64,000 nt of DNA from Echinometra lucunter (Eukaryota > Echinodermata > Echinoidea > Camarodonta > Echinometridae). The stretch lies in the NCBI GenBank assembly GCA_029962745.1, contig CM057153.1, positions 12,857,241-12,921,240 of the forward strand, read 5' to 3'. A program made the translations under genes and the position numbers. Shown one piece after another: positions 37,277 through 48,900 of the stretch (positions are counted from its first letter, which is position 1; the number at the start of each line of letters is the position of its first letter). The notes below the pieces were generated by a model that ran no database searches, was not told the origin of the DNA, and worked only from the letters and a program-made list of their open reading frames with translations.

Positions 37277-38071
37277 AAAATCCCTTGAAGTAATTTTCAC
37301 TTGTTAAAATATGTTACACTTAATTTATCTGGCATTAAAACTTGATTCCATCAATAAATAAGGAAAAGTGAGTGTATATTTCATGGATTTTTTTTCCTCC
37401 TCAAAAACACACAAAAAAGCAAAAACAAAACTGCGGGGGTGCCGTTGTATATTGTAAACAAGCCTTTTAAACTGTTTTAAAGTTTAAAAACTACGTTTTC
37501 TTGAATATGGGATAATTTCATTTCAAAGAGTTATTATTCTGTTCGTTTGAATTCTCTCCTTTATTTTCAGTGTTAATCATGTTTACAACAGCAAATGCAA
37601 AACATAATAGATATGTACATCATAGAGAAACCGACGATTTGATAATAGTTTCTATCATATTATACTTTTATTTACATCATGATAATATAGTACAAGTCAT
37701 TCTATTTCCATAAATAGAGCAAGCTCCACAGCATTCAGGTCATCTTTCTTACAATTAAAACAAAAATAAATTAGAAAAGGATTTATGTTGACGAGAAATT
37801 TTAATGAATCTTATATAGCAAAAAATAATAGCTAATTGTGCTGTAAGTTAAGGTTTCAAGGTAACTATGCTATATTCACAATATGAGCTTCAAATTTGAT
37901 TGTATAAAAAGATATTGCGAGTTCAAAAATCCTCTTAATATAACACAAGGACGACTAGTCGACGTACGAGTACGAGCGGCCAATTGCGGAATTGAATTTT
38001 TCGCGCTTTGTGGTTTGAATGTTATTTTTTTTTCAAACGCTTTAGCCGTCAACCCCTACAATACAGGGTAA
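37277..38071. other. AT-rich intergenic DNA
   Basis: No gene recognised. A short GACGTACGAGTACGAGCG stretch at 37958-37975 resembles the repeat at 8518-8965. Confidence 0.5.
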
Positions 38072-38499
38072 GGGCAGTTCTATGGGGCAGTTCCAGCGTT
38101 TAGGGACATTACATTTCGGACGATTTGTGCAACTTCAAAGGGTCATGAAGATAAAATCACTTTATTATGTGGGACTGATAAGATGCAATCACGCAAAAAA
38201 TTCTTGATCATTAGCAGTGAAAGTTTTCAGTCCATTTCAGAACATTCTGTGGTAGTTTCGGCATGTTATGTTTTCGTTACGGACATTTGTTGGACAAGAA
38301 ATGTAATGTCCGTAACGAAACATAACATGCCATAACTACCACATGCTGTACTGAAATGGATTGAAACTTTCACTATTTATAATCAAGGGTGTTTTTTGCA
38401 TGATTCCATCAAATGAGTTCCAAATAAAAAGAAGTGGTTTTATCTTAATGACCTTTTGAAGTTGCAAAAGTGTAATGTCCGTAACACATGGAACTGCCC
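38072..38499. mobile_element. Foldback element with GGGCAGTTC termini
   Basis: Tips GGGCAGTTCTATG (38072) and CATGGAACTGCCC (ending 38499) are inverted. GTAA flanks both sides (38068-38071, 38500-38503). The interior is a long inverted repeat: TGGTAGTTTCGGCATGTTAT at 38251-38270 pairs with ATAACATGCCATAACTACCA at 38321-38340, and the blocks around GTAATGTCCGTAAC pair further. Non-coding. Same tip and 4-bp RTAA target as 11381-11865. Confidence 0.85.
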
Positions 38500-39034
38500 G
38501 TAAACATTTTAGGTTATTTCACAAGTAATATAGCGGTATATAAATCTTTTTTTTTTTCTTTTCTTCAGGTGATTGTTACACATTGAATATGGCTTACCAA
38601 CAGAGATGTGTTTAATGGTGCTGTTGAAGGTACACACTAATCTGAACTGATAAATTAGCAGAATCGAAAGAAATTAATGTATGTAAAGCTATTTAACATC
38701 TTTCAATCATGAAAATTGTCTTTTTTTTTTCTTCCGTTGAGAGATCCACTTTTCAACACCATTATATACATATAAATTGATTCTCTCCCGTGTCATCTAT
38801 TATACAGAAATGTTGAAAGTGTACATTTTATTTTTATTGTATGATATCTTTCTGCTAACTCCTTAGCTACCGATATGATTATAATGATCTATTATTCCAT
38901 GCTGTCTATTTAATTTTTACATAGTGTCTGTTCGACGTATTCGTATTATGTGACATAGGTTCTGAAATCTGAACACTGAATTTTTAAACGCTATTCGGTA
39001 AAAAGGTAACATGCATGTGTTGTTGTTGAACTGA

Positions 39035-39202
39035 GTTTTTACAGACGTGTATCAATCAAGTATGATTCTTTACGTCTGGGACCGACCTTTAACGTCACCA
39101 TCCGAAAGACGTGACTCAAGACTCGAACCTGGGTCCGCTGAATCAGGCATAGAACTTCCACTGTTATCTGGATTACAGGCGCACGCCACAACGCCCAGTT
39201 AT
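39035..39202 (-). mobile_element. tRNA-derived SINE, second family
   Basis: On the minus strand: TAACTGGGCGTTGTGGCGTG and CGCCTGTAATCC at the head, a B-box-like GGTTCGAGTCT, then CTTTCGGATGGTGACGTTAA. A shorter copy lies at 14117-14240. Pol III-type head plus shared body identifies a SINE; the CGCCTGTAATCC head also recalls 7SL-type SINEs, so its origin is uncertain. Confidence 0.65.
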
Positions 39203-39517
39203 GCTTGGTAAACATTTTTCAACTCTGTATAGACGCATATTTGTTAGTTAGTATATTTTCATTCGGCACAGGTGAAAAAATTACCAAATATAGGATAGGC
39301 TTTTACCCGGCAAACATGAATGTCACCTTTTCACCAAATATCATTTGGTAAAATTTTATGAAACTTATTTAATACTGAATATATATAATTTACACTGTTT
39401 GCATTATAGTATGGAAGCTGCTCACGGCTTTGTTCATAATGTCTCTATACATCAATCTCTCTTCCTTGGAATAAATATATTTACATCACACCTTTCCGCG
39501 CTTCCATGGTCGTCCCG

Positions 39518-39979
39518 TCACCAACCGTTATTAATGTTTATCTTATTGTTCGTATTAAGCGTGCTAGCACTCACGCTGTACGTAGCCGTAGCTATTCGCG
39601 ACTCGTCGCTGTTGGCACTGTCCCTGAACCTCTGCTTATTAGCCTGCATGTAAGCGTCTAGCCCGGGCGCGTCGCCCCAGTCGATCACGCATGGCCCGTT
39701 CCAAGCCGACTCCGAGTTCGCGTGGTAGCTCTTCTCCTTGACGCGGTACGACTGGCTGCGGATGTTGCATTCAATGATAGAGAGGGAACTCCAGGCGCTG
39801 CGCACCTCCTTGGACCGAACGCAGAACAAGGCGAAAATGATGAAGCCTTGGAAGCTATTGAAGAGACAGAAGATGAGACGGAAAGCGAAAGCCGCGTCGC
39901 CTACGGCTAGGAAGCCAAACGACCACGTCAACCCGAGGAGAACAGACATGCAGACAGCGTTTTGAAGGCGGGATATCAC
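39518..39979 (-). CDS. aGPCR exon 16: TM6, TM7 and cytoplasmic tail
   Basis: Phase 0 acceptor TTTTTCAG/GTG at 39980. TM6 has VLLGLTWSFGFLAV and TM7 has LIFCLFNSFQGFIIFALF, both textbook adhesion-GPCR motifs. The tail of about 90 residues includes a Tyr/Ser-rich part and ends in an Asn/Ile-rich stretch with stop at 39518-39520. Confidence 0.92.
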   Translation of the reverse strand: MISRLQNAVCMSVLLGLTWSFGFLAVGDAAFAFRLIFCLFNSFQGFIIFALFCVRSKEVRSAWSSLSIIECNIRSQSYRVKEKSYHANSESAWNGPCVIDWGDAPGLDAYMQANKQRFRDSANSDESRIATATYSVSASTLNTNNKININNGW

Positions 39980-42900
39980 CTGAAAAACAACATTTTCAAA
40001 GAAAAGAATGAATAATTAAGCAAACCTTTTAAAACTGTGATTCATCATTAACAACTGCTTTTTACTGAGCAATTACTCTTCTGCCCATAAAAAGGGAAAT
40101 CATCCATTCCCAGCACTGAGCACATGGGTGTCGATTTGTGTTCGCGGTTGGGGGATGGCTGATGCCAAATATCCTCGACCACGGAGCAAAGCGACCGAGC
40201 GGGGAAAGGGTGTGGAGGTTTAAACGTGAAGGATGGACTAAATAAGCGCGCGGGGGGGGGGGGTAGGCCCCGTTTTTGCTGCCCATATCTCTGCAATATA
40301 CCATTCCTCCAATTAACCGCACAAAAAATGTTTTCAAACAATATCGCAGAGGTACATCCTCATTACCTGAATAAGAACTTTAGGGGGCTATTTTTTTAAT
40401 ACTGAGAACAGTTAGGTTCTAGTGTACTGTTACTCCAATTTTATGATTTTAAACGTACATTTTATAAGCATCCTCCTTTCTCATATTCAGTAAGATAGGA
40501 AAAGGCTACCGGTCACAGGCCATTATTCATGAAAAATCTTCTGTTATGGGTCTTCTTTCCGTTCGACTCATTGCAGTTAGATTATAATAGTACATGCATA
40601 ACACTGGATAGAAAGTTTCATTTCATACTTAACCCTGATAAAAATGTTAACTGGCATTGGTTAAAATAACAAAAGATATTAAAAGCGAGTAGAACAATAA
40701 TAGCATAATATATAGAAAGACAAGATGCAAACCGATTTGCTTTCATAAAGACAGTATTACAACCTCATTGGTTGGGATACTTAAAATGCGAGCGAGCGAG
40801 CGATGCGAGCGAGCGCTGAAAGCCTTTTCCTTTCCTTTGAAAAAAAAATTGTTTCTTTGCTATTTATTTTCTCTTTGTCTTTGTGTTTACTTTTTTCTCG
40901 AGGATTATAGAAAGCTATGAAATTTTTCATGTTTTTCATGGTGAATTATTGGGGGGGATGATTGTACAGGCCATCCCCTGACCAAAATATTTGGGGGATA
41001 TATCCCCTTATCCCCCCCCCCCCCCGATAGCGACACCCATGACTGAGCAGGTGAAATTTCATGCAAATTATTTCTCAATCATGAAATGTACAATGTAACC
41101 ACCGCACTACTATCTAATATATAGCAGATTGACCACGTTGTTATTAAAATCAAAGCAAGCAGGGACGGTTAAAATGTTAACAAGTTCAGGATAACTAAGA
41201 AATCTAAAGAAGACTCCTTCAAAACAAGCCCATGGAATTAAGTATAATTATACCAAGTTTCAACAGATAGCAAAGAAGCCATGATTTAAAATCCTCTTTC
41301 ATTAATCAAAAAGATGACTGATCTGATCAATTTAACATCAGAAGATCTTCCGACGTTTTAATTCGACTTTTGATAAGCACACTTAATAAGGGTATGGTGA
41401 AAAGGGGATGATAATTACGATAATAAATAGAAGTAATCAAGAGCGGACACATGACTGTCAACAACAAGTCTTTCTAAGTATTTAGAAGTGGTTTAAATTC
41501 CGATAATCATTCCTCTTTTCTCCGCGCCCTAATCAAGAATTAACTGAAATGCTGCAGTCTAGATTTTACAATGGCGTACTGGTGGGGATTGGGGGCTGGG
41601 CTGCTCCCCCCCCCCCAAAAAAAAAATCGTGACTTAGGATTTTCTCTCATTGTTTGTCTCTCTTTTCTTCTTCCTTTTTTAATGCTTGTCAGCAACTGAA
41701 CCCCTCCTATTTTTTTTTGGGGGGGGGGGGCAGGGAGAGGGTAGATAGCACAGCCCCCCAAAAGGGATTTGGCTAATCACGCCACTGTAATAAAACCGTT
41801 GGTGCCGAATTGGGGCAGGGTGACCAGACGTCCCATAATCTAAGTGACAGTCCCGTATTTGAACCATTCGTCCCGCGTCCCGTACGACCCTCTCCGGGAC
41901 GCCGTTTTGTCCAGTGTTTCTGTTGAAATAATGGAATATTTAGCCAAAAATTGACAAATAATATACTACATATCCATAAAACGAAGCATGCGGAAGCAGA
42001 AAATTGTCTCTTTTTTGGCTCGCTTGCTTCGCTCGCTCGCTAGGTTTGTAAAGTATAATGTTTTTCGGTGGAAACACCACAGTCGCCTAGCTAAAATGAA
42101 CAAAGTACAATATTATTAAACAGTGACTCATGAACTGGAATTTTAGACCTCAATAAGATCCTTATGGGGCCCATTGCATAAAACTTTTGCCAGACTTTTT
42201 TTCTGGCAAAAAAAAGTCTGGCAAATTTTTATGTAATGGAAACTATGGCAATTTTTTTTTGCCGTAGTTTCCTCAAATTTTGCCATAAAAAAACTCCGGC
42301 AAAACTTTTATGCAACGGGCCCATGGTCCGATAATTATGAAACCGGATTCTTGATTTTTATAAAGAAAATATGGGAATGAAATATATCTCAAAACCACAA
42401 AAGTCCAGCATCACTGTGAGTACAAAATTCTTCAGTATCTCTTTTCGAAAGATATGAAAGAAGGGGCCACCCAACCCAAGGAATGGCAAGGGTAAAGATA
42501 AAGTCATCTAGGAATAGTAAACCCTCTTTCTGTCTATAGGCCTACACCCACGAAAATTCTGGTCTGTAGCTTGGAGCTATAAAGTGCCTGAGAGTAGGCT
42601 TAAGCATTTCTATCTATCAGTGTGTTGAAAATATGATTTTATAACCTTATCAAATCACTGAACTAAATTACAAATAACACCCAAGCTTTACTAAACACGA
42701 ATCCCATGTGACCTGGTTTTTTGTTCATTATAACGAAATATATATTTTTTGTCTTTGTGTGTTTATTGAAAAACAAAACTCAATAACGTAGCATATTTAA
42801 AATGATATCAAAAGAGTAAGATACATGAATAATTAATGACACAAGACGACACAGCACAACAGAACACACAGACAATGCCCCACTCTCATAGTGAAGCCTC

Positions 42901-45900
42901 ACCCTAACGAGCATCAATGCTACAGAGAAAAATGTAAGAAATACTCAACTGAGTCTGGAGTTGTCAAGGTGAGGCTCCACTGAATTACAGTAAGGTTAAA
43001 AAACAAATAACATAATTGTAAATGATAAATATACATTTTTTATACCGACTAAGGGGGAAGGTCGGACATTGAAATTCTACAAGAATGAAAGTGACCATTT
43101 CTTAAAATGCATGGGAGTTCAGTTTACCTTTCTTCTCTGCTATTCTATATTCAATTTTCTGTTTCATTTTTACAAAAGAAAGGAAACTCTGAAAATCTAG
43201 TTCTACCTCTTGAGATTTACAGCGAATCATATAAAATTTTTAATAAAAGATTAATACATAAATCATGCCTTCCTCAAATATCAATACTAAATATTCTAAC
43301 AAAAATTATCAAAATAAAAAAAAAACAACGGTTATCAACGAACATCAGGCTCTCCATTCGTTTGAAATGAATACAGGATTTAGAACAAAGAATACTAGAA
43401 TCTACCTAAAACCCTCTTCATGCATTAGCAGCTGCAGAAATAAGCAACAATCTAACTTCCTTCTAATCTAAATCACCCCTTTAAATAATGAAGAGGGGAT
43501 TCCGCTGTTTAGTGTTTGTTTCAATGAAGCCAAATGTAAAAAAAAAATTGCTCGCTCGCTGCGCTCGCTCGCAAATTCATTATTGTACCTTACCCTTTGA
43601 AGTCAAGACCAAAAAGTCCTGTATTCGGGCATCAAAAATCTGGTCACCCTGAGTTGGGGTGCATCTCCATTTTTGTTTGATAAGGCATGATAAACATCCT
43701 GTAGGGGCCGTATAGGCAGCATTCAACCCTACAACTAGCTAGCACTGCATAAACCCTTGCAAGAACGGGCGTCACCTACTTTATACTATGGTGGCCCTGA
43801 AGTACTCTCGACAACAGGTCATGTGCGACGTGAATTTCGCATCCCAGGCCCTGAATTTTGCATCGCGGGTCGTGAACTTCACGTCCCAGGTCATGAATTT
43901 CACGACCCGCAATGCGAAATTCAGGACCTCGGATGCGAAATTCACGACCGGCGATGCGAAATTCAGAACCCGTGGCGCGAACTTTGCATCCCAGTCGTGA
44001 AATTCATGACCCGTGGCGCGAACTTTGCATCCCAGTCGTGAAATTCACGACCCGCAGCGTGAAATTCGTGACCTAGGATGCGAAGTTCACGCCCGGGATG
44101 CGAAATTCAGGACCTGGGATGCAAAATTCACGTCGCACATGACCCGTTGTCGAGCGTACTTCAGGGCCACCATATTATACCCTGTAACTGGGATAGTCAC
44201 ATCCCACTCCAAATACCCCAACTGCCGAACGCGGCGCTCTTTACAGCATGGCTTTACGCGAAAGTCTAACTGTAGCATACTTCAGTACTAATACCCTCAC
44301 TTACCTGTTCTCGTTTTGTTTTGTTGACGGAGTTACCGCTCATATCAGAACAGAGTAAGTTTCGAATGGCCAAACTGAATGTGATGATGTTATGAAGTAA
44401 GATCACACCAATTGGCAGAAGCAGCCCATAATACATCACGTGACCCGGCATCAGAAAACAGCTGAAAAAGATGGAAATTTCAAAGCATTATGCTTTGATC
44501 AATTATAATGATATCTATTCTTTCATTTAAAAAATACACGCTTAAGAATAACATTAAGATTTTATTCATGCCAACACCTACACACATTTCCGTTCTCTCA
44601 GATCCGAGAACGAACACTCAGTTCTACGGCCGTAGCCCACTCATCTCCAGTGCTCCCATCCTCTAAAACCCTCCCCTCCCCCCCCCCCCCCCCCCCCCTC
44701 TTGTCATACGTACTGCCTCTTACTTTTGCATGCATCGGAGCCAACGTAGCTACCGAAAAATAACAGCATTTTCCATAAAAATAAGGTGCAGTAATACAAA
44801 AAGAACAGAGGAAATTCCTGAGAAATCGCTTCGACGTAGAAAACACACACACTTTCTCACACCCTCACGCAAGTACACACCCGCCCACAAAGCAATCACA
44901 ATGTAGCTGTAAATAAGGACGAAATTGAAAATAAGGTGGGATCATCATGATCACTGCAGATTCTACAATTCATACATCATTCCTAATAACGTAAAATGAA
45001 AAGAAAAAGGTTTTCAAATTCATCGAGAAAAACACACGGCATAATTAATGAGACAAGGTCAATACAAAATTAAAATTATTCATGAATGATACCTTTTTTT
45101 TCAAATTCAGGTTTTATTTCTAATATAACACAAGACATATTTTTTTCTTCTTTTAAGCAGAAATATCGTAAATAAACATACAACATGTTTTCCTCTTATT
45201 AACATCAAAACAAATTAAATGTCTGCTTGACATAGTGTATTAAAAGAAAAAAAATGATATTGGAAAAGAGAAATCCACAAAAAAGCAATGCTTGTAGTGA
45301 CGTTGATTCCTCAAGAAAGAAAAAGGAAAGTAAAGAAAAGAAAGCTTACTATGCTTCGTTCCTGTAGCTATCAGTGGACAATCCTACGGCAATAGCCACT
45401 GGGATTACTGGAATACCTGTCATGGAAGAAAGGCAATGAAAAACAGTAAATGTAAAAATTATGTTAACAAATTTAAGGATTTACAAGAAACCAAGGCACA
45501 AAAGTACAGCGGGATGGTATCGTCTGTTCTTTTTTGATCGCGTACGTCATACCTCAAGGTGCGCTGCATAATCGCGACTATAAGAAAAATCTCCATTTCA
45601 AGACAGCTTTTAAATCTTTTCTACAATGATCATCGTGTGTTTTCAATCAGCCTTGTTTTCAAAAATATTCCAGTTTTGACTTGAGGGATCTGCAATTCCA
45701 CTGCCTGAAGGAATCAGGAAATGAATATCATATCGCTGAAGCATCGAAAGCAAGCAAAATTAGCAAAAGCAGGAGAATAATTCATCATTTCCCTTTTTAA
45801 AAAGGTTTTACAAAGCTCTTAACCGGGAGATAAAAAGATAACGTTTTGCAAAACATAGCGCGTAATTGCAAACTTACACAAGGTCGTTTAGAGAAAAGAA

Positions 45901-48900
45901 GATACATTTTAAAAATTACAAAAATCATGAAAGTAATAATTTTCCCCAAGTGTTCAGTTTTAGAGAATATCCGTCAACATGGTTAAAGGCACATGAAATA
46001 AATCGGACGCTTGAATAGCCCTACTGCTACTGCGTTCTCTAAGTATTGTGATTGGTAACCTGTGGGACAAGAAATTTAGCTCGGACTTGCCCATCTCATT
46101 TACTTTTTAAAGTGTACTTACTCCAGGCAATGAGGGCGGCCTTGATGACGAACCTCGACCTTTCACTCTTGAAGACCTTGACAAGCATGACGTACATATG
46201 ACGCGCTTCGACCCCCATCCACATGATGGTGACGAGTACGAGATAGTGCAGCAAGGCGGCCACCGCCATGCAGGCGTATTGGATGCGCGTCGCTACGATA
46301 CCACAGATAAACACCACGTACAACATGAGAAGAGCGATGCAGAGATGAATCAGGATTTGACGAGAGCGATTGGTACGAAGCGATCTGTGAGAAATAACAT
46401 TTCAAAAGTTTAACATGAATTCTACATTTTAAACCAGACATTCTTATGCTGCAAAACAACTATCAGCTTTTGTACTCTAAAAATGCTAAATGAGGTCACT
46501 ATGGACACGCAGTATCAAGATTCTCATACTTCTGCACGGGCAAGAAGTTTGACCTAAAACATTACGTAACTAATAAATATCCAAACGGAATATCTTACAC
46601 GAATATGGAAGTATACGGGATATGTATTGTATGGCAGTTCCCTCTGAATCGATCATCTATTAAATACATTTTGCATTGGGACTTGAAATGGAGGGTCAAC
46701 CACAAAGCCTTAGACCTGTGCTGTGTGATTCGACCAAACCAAAGGGGAAGCGCGCAAAGCCTTAGGCGTGGACATTGTCGTGATGGTCGAAATAGATCTG
46801 GTTCGCTCAAAGCCAATTATCATGCTTCAAGAATTGCCTAAACACCTGCCAAACATGCCAGAAATATGAAGAGTAAAACGACCTTCGATCCTTATCGTGC
46901 ATCCATGGAAAATCGCCTTTAAAACATGTGTGCATGCCGCATGCCCCCCTCCCCGTCCGTCATTGGATTTATTTGTTTACACAAGTAAAAATCATCTTTA
47001 ATAATCACTAGAAACTTTCCCTGATTTTACTTGCATGCACAATTTTTACATTATTATTATTTTTTTTTTTTTCGTGTAAATTGGTCAGTTTTAATTCCTT
47101 GGAAACAATGTCATAACTGAACATCAGATTTCAAGACATAGTGTGAATATAGTTAACGAAGAGATAGGACTTTGATGGTTATGAATATACTGTTTAAATT
47201 ATTTTTCAAAATTCCTTCTGACGTAGGGTAGGACTAATATGTGATTAACAAAGATTCAGAGATTGTGAATGCAGTAAAAGTAAGAAAATATATGGAAAAT
47301 AGAAGGAGAAATACTAGAAAAACGGAATGGTTTATTTCTTTTCTATGTCTCTAGTTGGAAATACCGGGGACATAGAAAATAAACCACAGATTACCGTAAC
47401 AAAAACATTACCATGCAATTATTGTAAAAAAAAAAAAAAGGTTTTGCATATTATATAGTGAAAACATTAGATGGAGAAAAACAGGAAAAGGGTGGCGTTG
47501 ATACATCAATTGGCATGACTGATATTCCATTTCGACTAGTAATGGATTTATTATTTTGAGTAAAGAATAAAGAATAGAAAGGATAATACTGTATATAGAA
47601 TAGGGAAGAGAGACAAAAAATCATATTCGTTATTCAGGAATAGTATCTATAGATAGCGTGAAACAAAATCCAAACGGATATCTTAGTTGCATTTGTTTTT
47701 TAGTTTAGTGCAGATCCTTTAAAAGCAACTGCAGATTTGTACCTAAGCAACGAGGGGAATTGGTGATAATGACAGTTTTCGTCATTATCATACATAATGA
47801 AACAAAAGAGTCTTACTTGAATAGCAAGAAGGTAAGTATGGTGAAAGAAAGGCCGGTGATAGACAAGAAACAGCCTATTCTTGTAATGAGATCTAGGGCG
47901 AACTTCTCCTTCTCGTTGATGTCCAACTGTCCATGGATATCCTAGGAAAGAAAAAAGTTATGGATAATGAAAACGCTGATTAGATCCTGTTCGACGTTCT
48001 TTTCAACTGACAGAAAACCTGGACAAAGCACAAAGTCTGTGACTGACGAACATGCAGTTTGTTGGTAACATCGCCCACACAGAGCAAACATGAATGTGAA
48101 AAAACAAACGTACGATACTTATCGCATATTGCATGTAGTACAAATAGATCTGGGTAAAAATTATATATATCTCAATAGTCATCACAACAAATTTGAAAAA
48201 GAGATAAGCTTGATTTAGAATATAATGATAGTGAAGTCTTCTATAGCGTCGGTATCCGCCAACTTAGGCGCTCATGGCGCTTGCTCAAAATGTAAATACA
48301 TCATTCATTCAAATTCCATGGGCATCGCCTGTGGTATTTACAGTTAAAATGGACTTAAATCCAGAAAATAATTGTCTACAGTGTTCAATAAATTATGATG
48401 TGGATTCCTGTATTCTACCAAATGCATATTGGAAATGAAACTGCAATTTATTATTCATGAAATAGTGGATGATTAATATAGATGATTGAAAATAAGGGGA
48501 ATAGCAATTTTTTTATTCCCTTTCCTTTTTTATTCCCTTTCCTTTTTTATTATGCCGTTCAATTCCAAATGAATTATTTTCCTAACTGATAATACTAAAT
48601 ATCAATTTATCCAAATCAATTTTGGTGTAAACCACAACCACACCAACAGCTTGATGATAAATGATACACGCATGTACAGTGATGTTATCAATCCCTCACA
48701 AACTCTTTTTACATTATTGTACATATTTCTTCTTCATATTACTTCTTTTTACATTATTATCATACATAATATACATGTACATGTATGTAACTAAGAACGA
48801 GCAGTTTATATTATACCCTAGTCATATCTCTAAACCAACAACAAACCGACTCTAAACCGACTAAGGCCGTACGCAGAAGGGGGGGGGGGGGCAGTTGCCC

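Noticed and set aside
39722..39965. Plus-strand open frames across the TM6-TM7 exon
   Set aside because: Shadow frames of the well-supported minus-strand receptor exon.
41569..41787. hAT-like MITE with 8-bp duplication
   Set aside because: The ends are inverted over only about 11 bp and the flanking octamers do not match, so it is listed only as a possible MITE.
43787..44174. CRISPR-like array
   Set aside because: Repeats are degenerate, occur in both orientations, lack unique spacers of constant length and are enclosed by inverted arms with a target duplication; the genome is animal.
43757..44291. Open frames of 92-94 codons with repeated Cys/His/Arg patterns
   Set aside because: They lie in the foldback element at 43787-44174 and reflect its short repeats; the pattern recurs in both orientations.
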